The notes beneath the pieces were generated by a model that saw only the letters and a list, made by a program, of their open reading frames with translations, had not been told where the DNA came from and did no database searches. A DNA stretch of 64,000 nt, from positions 7,255,537 through 7,319,536 of the forward strand of contig NW_022097993.1 of the NCBI RefSeq assembly GCF_002288925.2, written 5' to 3'. This DNA comes from Delphinapterus leucas (Eukaryota; Chordata; Mammalia; Artiodactyla; Monodontidae). Below are positions 49,125 through 58,619 of the stretch, piece after piece (positions within the stretch are counted from its first letter, which is position 1; each line of letters begins with the position of its first letter). The position numbers and the translations under genes are program-made.

Positions 49125-50797
49125 GTGCTGTGTCTCTATCTTCTCATTTTGCTTAACTTACTGTGTTTGGGGTCTTCTTTCTGCAGGCTGCAGGTTGGTA
49201 GTTCCCATTGTTTTTGGTGTCTTCCCCCAGTGTCTAAGTTTGGTTCAGTGGGTTGTGTAGGCTTCCTGATGGAGGGGACTGGTGCCAGTGTTCTGGTGGA
49301 TGAGGCTGGATCTTGTCTTTCTGGTGGGCAGGACTGCATCCAGTGGTGTGTTTTCTGGTGTCTGTGAACTTATTATGATTTTAGGCAGCCTCTCTGCTAA
49401 TGGGTGGGGTTGTGTTCCTGTCTTGCTAGTTTTTTGGCCTAGGGTGTCCAGCACTGTAGTTTGCTGGTTGTTGAGTGGAGCTGGGTCTTAGCGTGCAATG
49501 GAGATCTCTGGGTGAGCTTCTGCCGTTTGATATTACGTGGGGCCAGGAGGTCTCTGATGGTCCGATTTCCTGAACTTGGCTCTCCCACCTAAGAGGCTCA
49601 GGCCAGACACCTGCTGGAGTACCAAGACTTTGTCAGCCACCAGGCTCAGAAGAAAAGGGGGGAAAAAGAAAGAAAAAAAATGAAATAAAGTTATTAAAAT
49701 AAAAGAATTATTAAAAATAAAAAAATAAAAAGAAAGAGAGAGCAACCAAACCAAAAAACAAATCCACCAGTGATAACAAGCGCTAAAAATTATACTAAAA
49801 CAAACAAACAAAAAATGGACAGACAGAACCCTAGGACAAATGGTAAAAGCAAAGCTATACAGACAAAATCACACAAAGGAGCATACACATACACACAAAA
49901 GGAGAAAAAAAAGGAAAAATATATATATATACACTAAAAAAACAAAAAGGGAAGAGAGCAACCAAATCAATAAACAAATCTACCAATGATAATAAGCTCT
50001 AAATACTAAACTAAGATAAACATAAAACCAGAAACAAATTAGATGCAGAAAGCAAACCCCAAGTCTACAGTTGCTTCCAAAGTCCACCGTGTCAATTTTG
50101 GGATGATTCATCGTCTGTTCAGGTAGTCCAGAGATGCAGTGTACATGAAGTTGATTGTGGGGATTTAATCTGCTGCTCCTGGAGCTACATGGAGAGATTT
50201 CCCTTTCTCTTCTTTGTTCGCACAGCTCCCGGGGCTCAGCTTTGGATTTGGCCCTGCCTCTGCGTGTAGGCCGCCTGAGGGCATCTGTTCTTCACTCAAA
50301 CAGGACGGGGTTAAAGGAGCCGCTGATTCGGGGGCTCTGGTTCACTCCAGCCGGGGGGAGGGAGGGGTACGGAATGTCGGGCCAGCCTGCAGCGGCAGAG
50401 GCCCAGCGTGACGTTGCACCAGCCCGAGGCGTGCCATGCGTTCTCCCAGGGACGTTGTCCCTGGATCACGGGACCCTGTCAGTGGCGGGCTGCACAGGGT
50501 CCCAGGAGGGGAGGTGTGGAGAGTGACCTGTGCTCGCACACAGGGTTCTTGGTGGCGGCAGCAGCAGCTTTAGCGTTTCATGCCCGTCTCTGGGGTCTGC
50601 GCTGATAGCCGCGGCTCGTGCCCTTCTCTGGAGCTCATTTAGGCAGTGCTCTGAATCCCCTCTCCTCGTGCACCCTGAAACAATGGTCTCTTGCCTCTTA
50701 GGCAGTTCCAGACATTTTCCCGGACTCCCTCCCGGCTAGCTGTGGTGCATTAGCCCCCTTCAAGCTGTGTTCACGCAGCCAACCCCAGTCGTCTCCT
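49125..50797 (-). promoter_or_regulatory. L1 5' UTR, partial, with internal repeat
   Basis: Region upstream of ORF1. It has a GC-rich part at 50155-50797 (ctccctcccggctagctgtg, cagccaaccccagtcg) and an A-rich part at 49640-50080. In the A-rich part a unit starting agcaaccaaa occurs at 49741 and again at 49957, 216 bp apart and clearly related over about 65 bp. L1 5' UTRs carry an internal promoter; this one is 5'-truncated and activity is unknown. Confidence 0.7.
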
Positions 50798-50814
50798 TGG
50801 ATCTCTCCTGGGCA

Positions 50815-51160
50815 ATTTGAATAACATGAGTCTGTTACTGGAGACTGATCCCTTCTCTGCTTAGCAAATCAGCAGGAGGCCCCACTGGACCCTGTTCCTG
50901 CCGTACACCCTTCAAATCCCTCAGCCACCCTTTGGACCCACTTTCTCTGCTTATGAATGATTCCATATGGTCACATGTTTCATACTTATGTAATATAATT
51001 TTATAATTATTTTATGAGCTTTTTGTCATAATTTCAAAAGAAACACTTTTTCCCCATATTATTTCTAGACTGAATTCTGTTTAAAAGTATCCTGAAACTT
51101 AATGATAAATCCGGTCCTTTCCATGCAACAAAACTTCCACCGTTACAGATAAGTGCAGAA
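50815..51160. other. No gene recognised
   Basis: Unique sequence flanking the L1. No element was identified. Confidence 0.55.
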
Positions 51161-51162
51161 AA

Positions 51163-51290
51163 GGACTTCCCTGGTGGTCTAGTGGTTAAGACTCTGCGCT
51201 CCCACTGTAGAGGACGCAGGTTTGATCCCTGGTCAGGGAACTAAGATCCCACGTGCTGCAGACAAAAACAACAACAACAAAAAAAACAAA
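51163..51290 (+). mobile_element. Short tRNA-derived CHR-family SINE
   Basis: Begins ggacttccctggtggtctag, has a tRNA-like head with B-box ggtttgatccc, then ggtcagggaactaagatccc and an A-rich (CAA)n tail. It is shorter than CHR-1 and CHR-2. A short TSD-like aagtgca occurs on each side. Confidence 0.85.
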
Positions 51291-51914
51291 CAAGTGCAAT
51301 AGCTATTTTTATTCTTTTCATCAGTATGACAACCCGCACAAATAGGAAGTACAGTAATAAACTGACGCAGACTTTAAGAGAAATTAACAGCCCTGGAAAT
51401 AGTTGAGATAATTCCACGAGGTTTGTCAATACATATTTTCTGAAAAAAAATTTGGGGAAAGCTATTTGCATAATTTCCAGTAATATAATAAATTCCTAAG
51501 GGAAGTAGGTTTACTGTTAACATTTTATTCAAGTTTTGTACATTCAGAGTTGCAATTAATCTGTGGGGAGAGGGTGCTGAGATTATATTATTTCCAGGTT
51601 CAAATAATTGTCTGACCTATTTTTAGTAAATTTCTATAAACTAGATAGCAACTGATAAGGATACCTCCTTTTAGAAGAGGTATTTACTAACGGAAATGTA
51701 ATATCCAGATTTATAGAGCTGGTTCTCCTGCCTTGCAATGACATATTTAAATCATGCTTTTATTTTCATGTGAAATTGAGGGAAAACTGAAAATTTGTGT
51801 CTTTGTTTAACTCCTGCTTTCAACTTTCCCAGACTTTCCCCCTGAGAATTAAATATACTTTTTAATATACATAACATGTAACCACTGAATATTTATTTAG
51901 ATGATTTTTGTTTG
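51291..51914. other. No gene recognised
   Basis: AT-rich unique sequence. Confidence 0.55.
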
Positions 51915-52165
51915 TTATGAACTGAATTGTGCCCATCCCCATTCATATGTTGAAGTCCTTAACCCCCAATTTGACCGTATTTTGAGATAGGGCTTTACAT
52001 GGAGGTATTTATGATTAAATGAGGTCATTTAAATGAGGTTAAATGTGGCCCTAATTCCACAGGAATTGTGTCCTCATAAGAAGTTTTCACAAGAAGAGGA
52101 AAAGACAACAGAAATCGCTCTCTCCATGAGCACACAGAGGAAAGACCTTGTGACTCTATTGCTTA
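51915..52165 (+). mobile_element. LTR 5' fragment, MaLR/MLT1-like
   Basis: ttatgaactgaattgtgccc, catatgttgaagtccttaac, ttttgagatagggctttaca and gtgtcctcataagaag. The 3' half of the LTR is missing or unrecognisable. Confidence 0.6.
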
Positions 52166-53630
52166 GTAAAAGAGGGAGACATGGCATTGAACAATTGGCA
52201 GTGGCCACCGATTTCATGCATGCGCTCTGATGCTCTTGTGGATCTCCCAATAATTTTGGAGACTGTTTACACATGGTTGAAGAACTACAAGAACACTGAT
52301 ATGCAGGAGATCCAGACCACAGGTATTTGGTCATCACTAAAAACAGATTTACCAATGGGAATTTGCCAGTTTCTGTTTTTCAGAGCAGCTGTTTCCTTCT
52401 ATGTGCTCAGTAACATTCAGTTTTGTTTACTGATTTGTCCTTTTGGATAGATCACTGTGTTAGCCACCGTGAAGAATTATAAAGAAAATCAGACTTCCAG
52501 ACTTCGTATTGAAGACACACATATTTATCTGAAGATCTTCCACAAACCCCACTTGAATGAGTGTAGAAGAACAGAAAAGGTAGAAACTTGTAGTCAGAAT
52601 AGGAGCAAATGGCAAAGAAAAGGTCTCAGTTAAATTTTAGGTAGTGGGGGTCTGGATGAGGAACTGTAAAACAAGGTATTGCTATTTTTTCTTTTAAATA
52701 AGATTTTAGGACTATTTACTTTTTCTCGTTAAAAATAGGGGTATTATTTTGATAAGGTAATTCTTTTTTTTTTTAAATAAAGAAATTATGAACACAAGTC
52801 TTGCTATCCCTGGCTCTTCTGGGGAAGAGGTGGGTTAGTATCCAGAGAACTGCAGTGGTCACTGTCACAGAAACAAAGACACTATCCTTTGCTGTGTGAG
52901 GGGTGCCCCTTGCTATATGCAACCCTGATAATATATCTTGGCACTGGCAACACGTCTCAAAGAGGCAACTGTCGCAGGTTAAAATTTACAGTCACAAACT
53001 CATATTTTTTGAAATGTAACTTAAACTTTCCCAAGAGTGTTTATTTCTGTTCAGGGGAAAACACTTAATATTGCCACTTCCAGGATCACTGTTTCAAAAT
53101 AGTTGTTTTCAGGATACGTAGTTCAGTATACAAAAATACCTTTTTTTCCAGGTGATTTTCCCTTATCTAGGGGTTTCAAGGGGAACCGAACCCTGGGTAC
53201 CACCAGCATGCAGGGATCTTGGTTATATCTCCCTACAAACAAGACCCTCCTCTTAGTTCCTTCTAGTAATGTCGATCTGCTAAGTCTTGACTATGTCTTT
53301 CATCCTTTCCCTGAAATATCTCACTGCTCAATATAGGGTTGCCAGATTTAGTAACTAAAAAATATAAAACGCCCTTGTAGTTACAAGATGGCAGCCCAGA
53401 GCTTGGCACTGTTACTACAGTGGTCTTTAGTGAAGTGGGAAATGGTCTCCTCTTCACTCTGGAACATAGTGATGAGGCCCCTGGGAAAAGCAGTGTTTGA
53501 GACTCTGGGCTTAATAACCATGAAGTTTTCGGAATAGCATGAGCCCTAGAAATTCACTGGGAGCAACGAAGCGCTCTTCCAGGAGACCAGCATCTACCTC
53601 AGACTCGAGCTCCTCTATTGTGACCTTGAA
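52166..53630. other. No gene; possible retrocopy 5' leader at the end
   Basis: Mostly unassigned. About 53370-53630, immediately upstream of the NUP50 pseudogene, could be the 5' untranslated part of the same retrocopy, but I cannot confirm that from sequence alone. Confidence 0.4.
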
Positions 53631-54788
53631 CCTGCCAAAAGAATCACAGAGAAGGAATAAACAGAAATTGGGATCAAGATGACAAAGCAGAAGATGTGGC
53701 AGCATCCTCTGTGGTCAGTGAGGAAGTCTTGAGGAATAGAGTCATGAAAAAAAGCAAAGTGTAGGAAGGTTAAATCTCAATCTGATAGTGAAGGGGCTTT
53801 TAAATGTTTCAACGGTTTGGTTGTACTTTCTGAAGGAGGACAGTTTTCTGGATTTGGTAAAGGCACTGGAGTTCAACCTTCACAAGGACTGTCAAATGGA
53901 AAGAGCAGTAATTAGTGCCCCTTCCCTCAATAGTCCAAAGACTGGGACATGGACCAAGGTAGCCTTTGATTCTATTACTTCAAAAGGTGAGAAAAAGAGT
54001 TCAAATCCCAAAACTAATGGCCCTTTTTCCTGTCTTTATTGGGATAAAGCATACCAATGGAATGCTAGTAACAAGAAGTTGGCTGTGTTAAACTTTTTCT
54101 TTATGATTGGATAGTGAAGCATGTGACACAAACCCACTCTGATCTGGCACCTGTCTTTAAAGACTGTAAGAAATATTTAGCAGACATTAAACATGGGAAC
54201 AGTGGCAGTAATAATGATCGAAATGGAACTAACAAAATGTTGGTTGAAACACAGTCTCTTTCCCTATTTGGTTGAAACAAATTACAACAAGAATCATCAT
54301 TTTTGTTACATGACAGCAAAACTAAAGCTACATCTGAAAAGAAAGTGAAGTCTGTGTCTGAAAAGAAAATGGACCCATTGCTAGGAGCAATAGATGCTTT
54401 TGCAAGAAGATTGATGCCTCTGTTTTAGGCTTGTTAAGCTTTGGCCCCCTGACTGGATTTTCATTTTCCCTTGGCAAACCAGCTTTTTTGGCAAAAATAT
54501 TCCACAAAGTAAACCAGTTTCTTCACCATTTTTCACTAAAATATTGGTGAGCCAAGCAGAAAATGGCAGAAATGAATGCAAAGGTAGAGATAAAGGAAGG
54601 GATGATGAACCGCCCAAAATAGTAATTACTCAAGTAAAAGGAGATGCTTTTTACTCCAAAAACTATAAACTATTTTATAAGAAAATGAATTTAAAGAGAA
54701 GGGTATAGATACCCTGCACTGAAACCTATAGCAAATCAGAAGCACAGCATTTAGTGCAGGCAGACACCAATTTAGGAACTATACTGCT
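53631..54788 (+). pseudogene. NUP50 processed pseudogene, 3'-truncated
   Basis: Intronless, frameshifted copy of nucleoporin Nup50, a nuclear-basket protein that assists importin-dependent import. In order and in shifting frames: AKRITEKE then a stop, NWDQDDKAED, VSEEVLRNRVMKK, NPKTNG, IVKHV, FKDCKKYLADI, HGNSG, an FG motif (LFG), LQQESSFL, DEPPKIVITQVK, DAFYSKNYKLFYK and ADTNLGTILLN. The usual start codon is replaced. Stops and frame breaks occur throughout. It ends inside the C-terminal Ran-binding domain, a few bases before a SINE. Confidence 0.9.
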
Positions 54789-54790
54789 GA

Positions 54791-55007
54791 ATTATTTTTA
54801 TTTTTTTTCCTCTGTGCGCGGGTCTCTCACTGTCGTGGCCTCTCCCGTTGCGGAGCACAGGCTCCGGACGCGCAGGCTCAGCGGCCATGGCTCACGGGCC
54901 CAGCCGCTCCGCGACATGTGGGATTTTCCCGGACCGGGGCACGAACCCGCGTCTCCCGCCCTGCATCGGCAGGCGGACTCTCAACCACTGCACCACCAGG
55001 GAAGCCC
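54791..55007 (-). mobile_element. CHR-2-type SINE at the pseudogene break
   Basis: The plus strand runs from a T-rich tail through ggtctctcactgtcgtggcc and caggctccggacgcgcaggc to ccaccagggaagccc. The copy looks well preserved. I find no TSD, and downstream sequence does not resume NUP50, so the SINE may mark a deletion boundary. Confidence 0.92.
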
Positions 55008-55344
55008 TCTTTAGTACTTTTTAAAACCCTACTTAGAGAATTCAACTTACCCAGCAAAGTAGACTAATGACCAATTGCAGCTAAATATAGCAAATAAATG
55101 CCAAATAATTTGCAAAGTAATAGGAAATGTGATCCAGTTGATAATGTGCAATAATAGAGCAGGAGTCATCCGAAAAGCATTTCCTTTATTACTTTCAAAT
55201 GGGAACTTGTAGAGGAAAATAGCTTCTCATTTCTACCTTCTATTTTGGCTCAGTAGCGAAAGGTAATCAGAACACATAGGGATGGATCCTTTAAAGCTAT
55301 GATTTCCTTAGATATTCATCAATAAATATTTATAATATTTATTT
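55008..55344. other. No gene recognised
   Basis: AT-rich unique sequence. No NUP50 homology was found here. Confidence 0.55.
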
Positions 55345-55555
55345 CAGTTAAGATCATGGGCTTTGGAGCCAGACTGCTTGGTTTTCAATCTCAAATCTGC
55401 AATTTACTAGCTGTGTTACCATGGGCAGGTTAAGTTTGCTTTCATTCATATGCAACAATAGCACTCCTCTTCTAGGTATGTTTGTGTGATCATATAGAGA
55501 GCACTTAGTACAATGCCAGGCATTTAATAAACATAAATTGAATAAATTCTGCCAT
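55345..55555 (+). mobile_element. MIR SINE
   Basis: Forward: gatcatgggctttggagcca, gactgcttggttttcaatct, tactagctgtgttaccatgg, agtacaatgccaggcattta and ataaacataaattg. One of the better preserved MIRs here. Confidence 0.85.
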
Positions 55556-55894
55556 AGACATTTAGCTTAAGCAACCCCACAGACACAGTTTATGAATAGA
55601 AGTAAATTTGGCCTTTAGTATAGTGTGTATCCTATAAGCATTTAAAAATTCAAAAGCAAAGACTGTATGGTATATAAGTTGATTTTAGAAAACACTCCTA
55701 ATATTAAGACTCTCAATTTAGCTGTAAAGTCACTTCCAACACGGGGCATCAGTGGTTATTGTGCTGGAGTAATCAGAGAGCTGCTTTTGTAAACTCTAAT
55801 CTGAATTGTGGCTTTGAAATTCTAACAATCAAATTTAGTTCTAATGATTAAAATAAGTGTGCTTTAGAGAAACAGAACCCAGTGTAGGCTCTTA

Positions 55895-56005
55895 GAACAA
55901 AATATTAGCAATTGTGTTAGTGGTCATAGATGTGCCTGCCATCTGTGGTTAAGTGTTTTGATTAAGTCTATAATCTGAAAATGTGTTGTTTTACTCAGCT
56001 TGAGG
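55895..56005. repeat. Local direct repeat, copy A
   Basis: Shares about 110 bp at roughly 80% identity with 56770-56880, same strand, 875 bp apart. Shared blocks are aacaaaatattagc, ttagtggtcat, tgtggttaa, tgattaagtctat and atctgaaaat. The family was not recognised. Confidence 0.8.
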
Positions 56006-56769
56006 CTTGTAGAGGAAGGAGTCCTATTGTATTCTGACTGCGCAATGCCATTTGGTGGGGATGCATGCACCCTGTTTACTCCCAGAATCATTAGACCACG
56101 GGAAAGTTTGCCAAGTTCCATCTATGCATGTGTAGCTTGAGGTCAAATCTGTTTTTCCTTAAAGTTCAATTTCCTTATAAAGACAACCCTGGCCTCCAGA
56201 CATCCCCATGCAGTTTTCTTTGTGAAAAAGTAAAATTAAAAAAAAAAATCTAGCACATTCTGAAGTTCACCTGGGCTTCATTTCCATTGTTTTTTTTTTT
56301 TTTTGAGTTGTTCACATTGCAGAAGAAACACGTTTATATTCTTTCAAATGAGCAGAGACCATATTAAATAGATTATTATGGTGACTTTATAGATAGATAT
56401 CAGGATTCAAGGATATGAAAATTAATGCTAATTTATTTTCATTTTTGAACAAGCAAGATTTGTTACCAGAAACACATAATTTAGATAAAATAAGCAGAAA
56501 TTGGAGATTGTATTTATGCATACTTAAGGCTAAATGAAAACATTATGGATATAATGAGGAATGAATTATTATTCTCTAATACAAAGGTGCTTTATTTTGA
56601 AAATTAATGTCAATTCTGCTGAAACTTAATGCATCAAAAATTGCCGAATGTTTTCCTACTTTGTTAGGAATAAAATGGATTATTATTTTCAAGGGACAGA
56701 ATGAGGTTTCGCAGGGGACAACATTGTTATTAAATCTCAGGGACAGCATAATATGCTGAATTCCGATTG
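56006..56769. other. No gene recognised
   Basis: Sequence between the two copies of the local direct repeat, AT-rich with a T tract near 56290. No element was identified. Confidence 0.55.
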
Positions 56770-56880
56770 GAACAAAATATTAGCCGTTCTTTTAGTGGTC
56801 ATGGATGCACCTGATATATGTGGTTAAACATTCTGATTAAGTCTATCATCTGAAAATTTATTACTTTACTTAACTTGATA
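56770..56880. repeat. Local direct repeat, copy B
   Basis: Partner of the repeat at 55895-56005, aligned without obvious gaps. Confidence 0.8.
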
Positions 56881-57044
56881 TTTTATGTAAAAACCAAGAC
56901 ACTCTCAGTGTGCAAAATTTGCTCTTCCTCTGCAATAAGCCAGTTCTTTTAACTCATACTTAGATATTCAACATGCTTATGACCAATTTTCCACTTTCAA
57001 TTTATCTTTCCTTTAATACCAACATCAAATTAATCATTGTAGGT

Positions 57045-57690
57045 GGTGTCTCTCAGTTCCATAAAAATTATTCTCTATGGCTTTGAGGTAAAGTGCACAC
57101 TCTTTAAATCGAAATACCCAGCCCTTTACAACATGGCTCAATCTGGCTTTCTAGCTTATTCTTCTAAAATTTTCCTTTATGGACCCTCACTTTATTTCAG
57201 TCAAACTGTCCTAGTTGACCTCTTGTAAATTTCATTTCTCTAAGCTAGCATGGTGTTTGGAGCCCATGAATCAGAATCCCAGGGAGTGTTTTTATGGAGC
57301 AGGGGCTTATTAAAAATGCAGATTTCTTGGTCACACTCCAGATCTATTGAATCAGAATATCTGGGTGCAAGGCCCCCAAATCTGCATTTTGACAAGCATC
57401 TAGATGATTCTGATTCACATGAAGCATTTGTCTTCATCTTTCCAGCCACCCTATAGTAAGTATCATTTTCCTAGTATGTCGACCTATTGGGATTCTTGTA
57501 TGTAATTATTTGAACCCTGTTCAAATCTCACCTCCTTCAAAAAGCCTTTTCCGATTCCCCAAGGAAGATGTTTTTTATTTTCTTTACCTTCATGTTGCTT
57601 ATTGTTAAGACTCCTCTCATAAGACCTATATGCTATGTCTCTGGTCCTGGAACAACACTGAAAAAAGCATAAGAGCAGAAGATTTGAACT
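57045..57690 (+). mobile_element. L2 LINE, split by a MER5A-like element
   Basis: Forward L2: gtaaagtgcacactctttaa, ccctttacaacatggctcaa and tctggctttc before 57240, then caaatctcacctccttcaaa and aaagccttttccgattcccc after 57500. The insert at 57255-57432 is younger. Confidence 0.7.
57255..57432 (+). mobile_element. MER5A-type (hAT-Charlie) DNA transposon
   Basis: atgaatcagaatcccaggga, tattaaaaatgcagatttct, ctattgaatcagaatatctg and ctagatgattctgattcaca: the quasi-palindromic layout of MER5A. Overlapping frames on both strands are a result of that palindromic structure. Confidence 0.75.
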
Positions 57691-57735
57691 GATTTTTCTT
57701 GATCCATATATAAGAAATATATTTTACATCCAGAC

Positions 57736-57738
<3 letters not shown>

Positions 57739-57791
<53 letters not shown>
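57739..57791. repeat. (AC)26 microsatellite
   Basis: Perfect AC run. The cysteine/valine-rich minus-strand frame across it is an artefact. Confidence 0.97.
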
Positions 57792-57792
<1 letters not shown>

Positions 57793-57854
57793 CACACATA
57801 CATCTACGTTGAAACAAATTTTACAAAACAATATTTATCTTTATTGTATTAAAT

Positions 57855-57864
57855 NNNNNNNNNN
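57855..57864. other. Assembly gap (10 N)
   Basis: Ten Ns, probably a placeholder of arbitrary length, 64 bases past the AC microsatellite. Confidence 0.99.
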
Positions 57865-58619
57865 GCCATTTGGTTATTCCCATTTTGTATTATATTGTAT
57901 TGTACTCTATTATATTCTATCTATTTCATTATGAAATACTTAAAAATATCATGGCTCACCCATAGGCCACTATAAATGTTTTGAAAAATACAGATTTAAA
58001 GGGCTAGTTTGCACCCAGCAAAACACGTTGTAATGTTTTCCCAAGTGTTTAATTCCTTGAGAAATCATTAGGCTTGGTAAAAAACAGATTATTTTGAAAC
58101 GATTAGATTATGGATTGGCAGAAATTAATATTCAAATGCAATGAGTTTAACTGGTTACATGATAATTTTGATTTGAGCTAGTTTCTGACAGTAATATTTG
58201 CCTGATCAAATAATTTTAAAAGGCTAGAGTAGTTTGAATTCATCAATAAAAAGATCATATTAAAAGACATAAAAATAGTTGGATTTCTCTGAAGACTCAG
58301 GTATTGCATCTGTCTCTTAGAGTCAGTTTTTCCCTTACATTTTCAAAAATAATCCCCTGTCCCTAATTAAACCTCAAAAGTTTATTTGACAGAATCTGAG
58401 CATATCTATTAAGGATGATGAGTTGCCTTGAGGATTTTAACTTGGTCATTTTACAATCCATAACTTAGCACAATGCTATTCATACACTAAATTATCAATA
58501 AATATTGATGAATAAATAACTTAATGAAGAAACTATGGATTAATATCTGAATTTCAATTGGCTGAATTCACAAAGCTATATTTTACTTAAGCCATTGCAA
58601 CCCATTCTAGATTTAAAAT
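57865..58619. other. No gene recognised
   Basis: AT-rich unique sequence. The first 70 bases are low-complexity TATT/TCTA. Confidence 0.55.

Larger units (their letters stand above)
46923..50797 (-). mobile_element. L1 insertion with large internal deletion
   Basis: A single L1 on the minus strand, in reverse order: T tract (A tail) and 3' UTR, ORF2 C-terminus (to about 47595), ORF2 endonuclease (about 47596-48203), ORF1 (about 48245-49124) and part of a 5' UTR (to about 50797). TSDs flank the whole: atctctctcctgggca (46907-46922) and atctctcctgggca (50801-50814), differing by one CT unit. The reverse transcriptase and most of ORF2 are absent, so the 3.9-kb element is dead. Confidence 0.92.

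Noticed and set aside
48428..49260. Long hydrophobic plus-strand frames at 48.4-49.3 kb resembling membrane proteins
   Set aside because: They are antisense to L1 ORF1; the minus strand carries the recognisable ORF1 peptide. Antisense of A-rich coding sequence gives F/L/S-rich pseudo-membrane frames.
50155..50797. GC-rich block as a CpG-island promoter
   Set aside because: It is the L1 5' UTR, collinear with the L1 and inside its TSDs, not a host gene promoter.
3341..52165. A complete endogenous retrovirus
   Set aside because: The LTR-like pieces at 3.3, 22, 31.5, 35.2, 42.7, 51.9 and 58.7 kb are isolated and of mixed type. I saw no gag, pol or env sequence between any pair.
53370..53630. 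NUP50 5' UTR or an upstream exon
   Set aside because: The position fits, but I cannot verify similarity without the reference transcript, so I left it outside the pseudogene.
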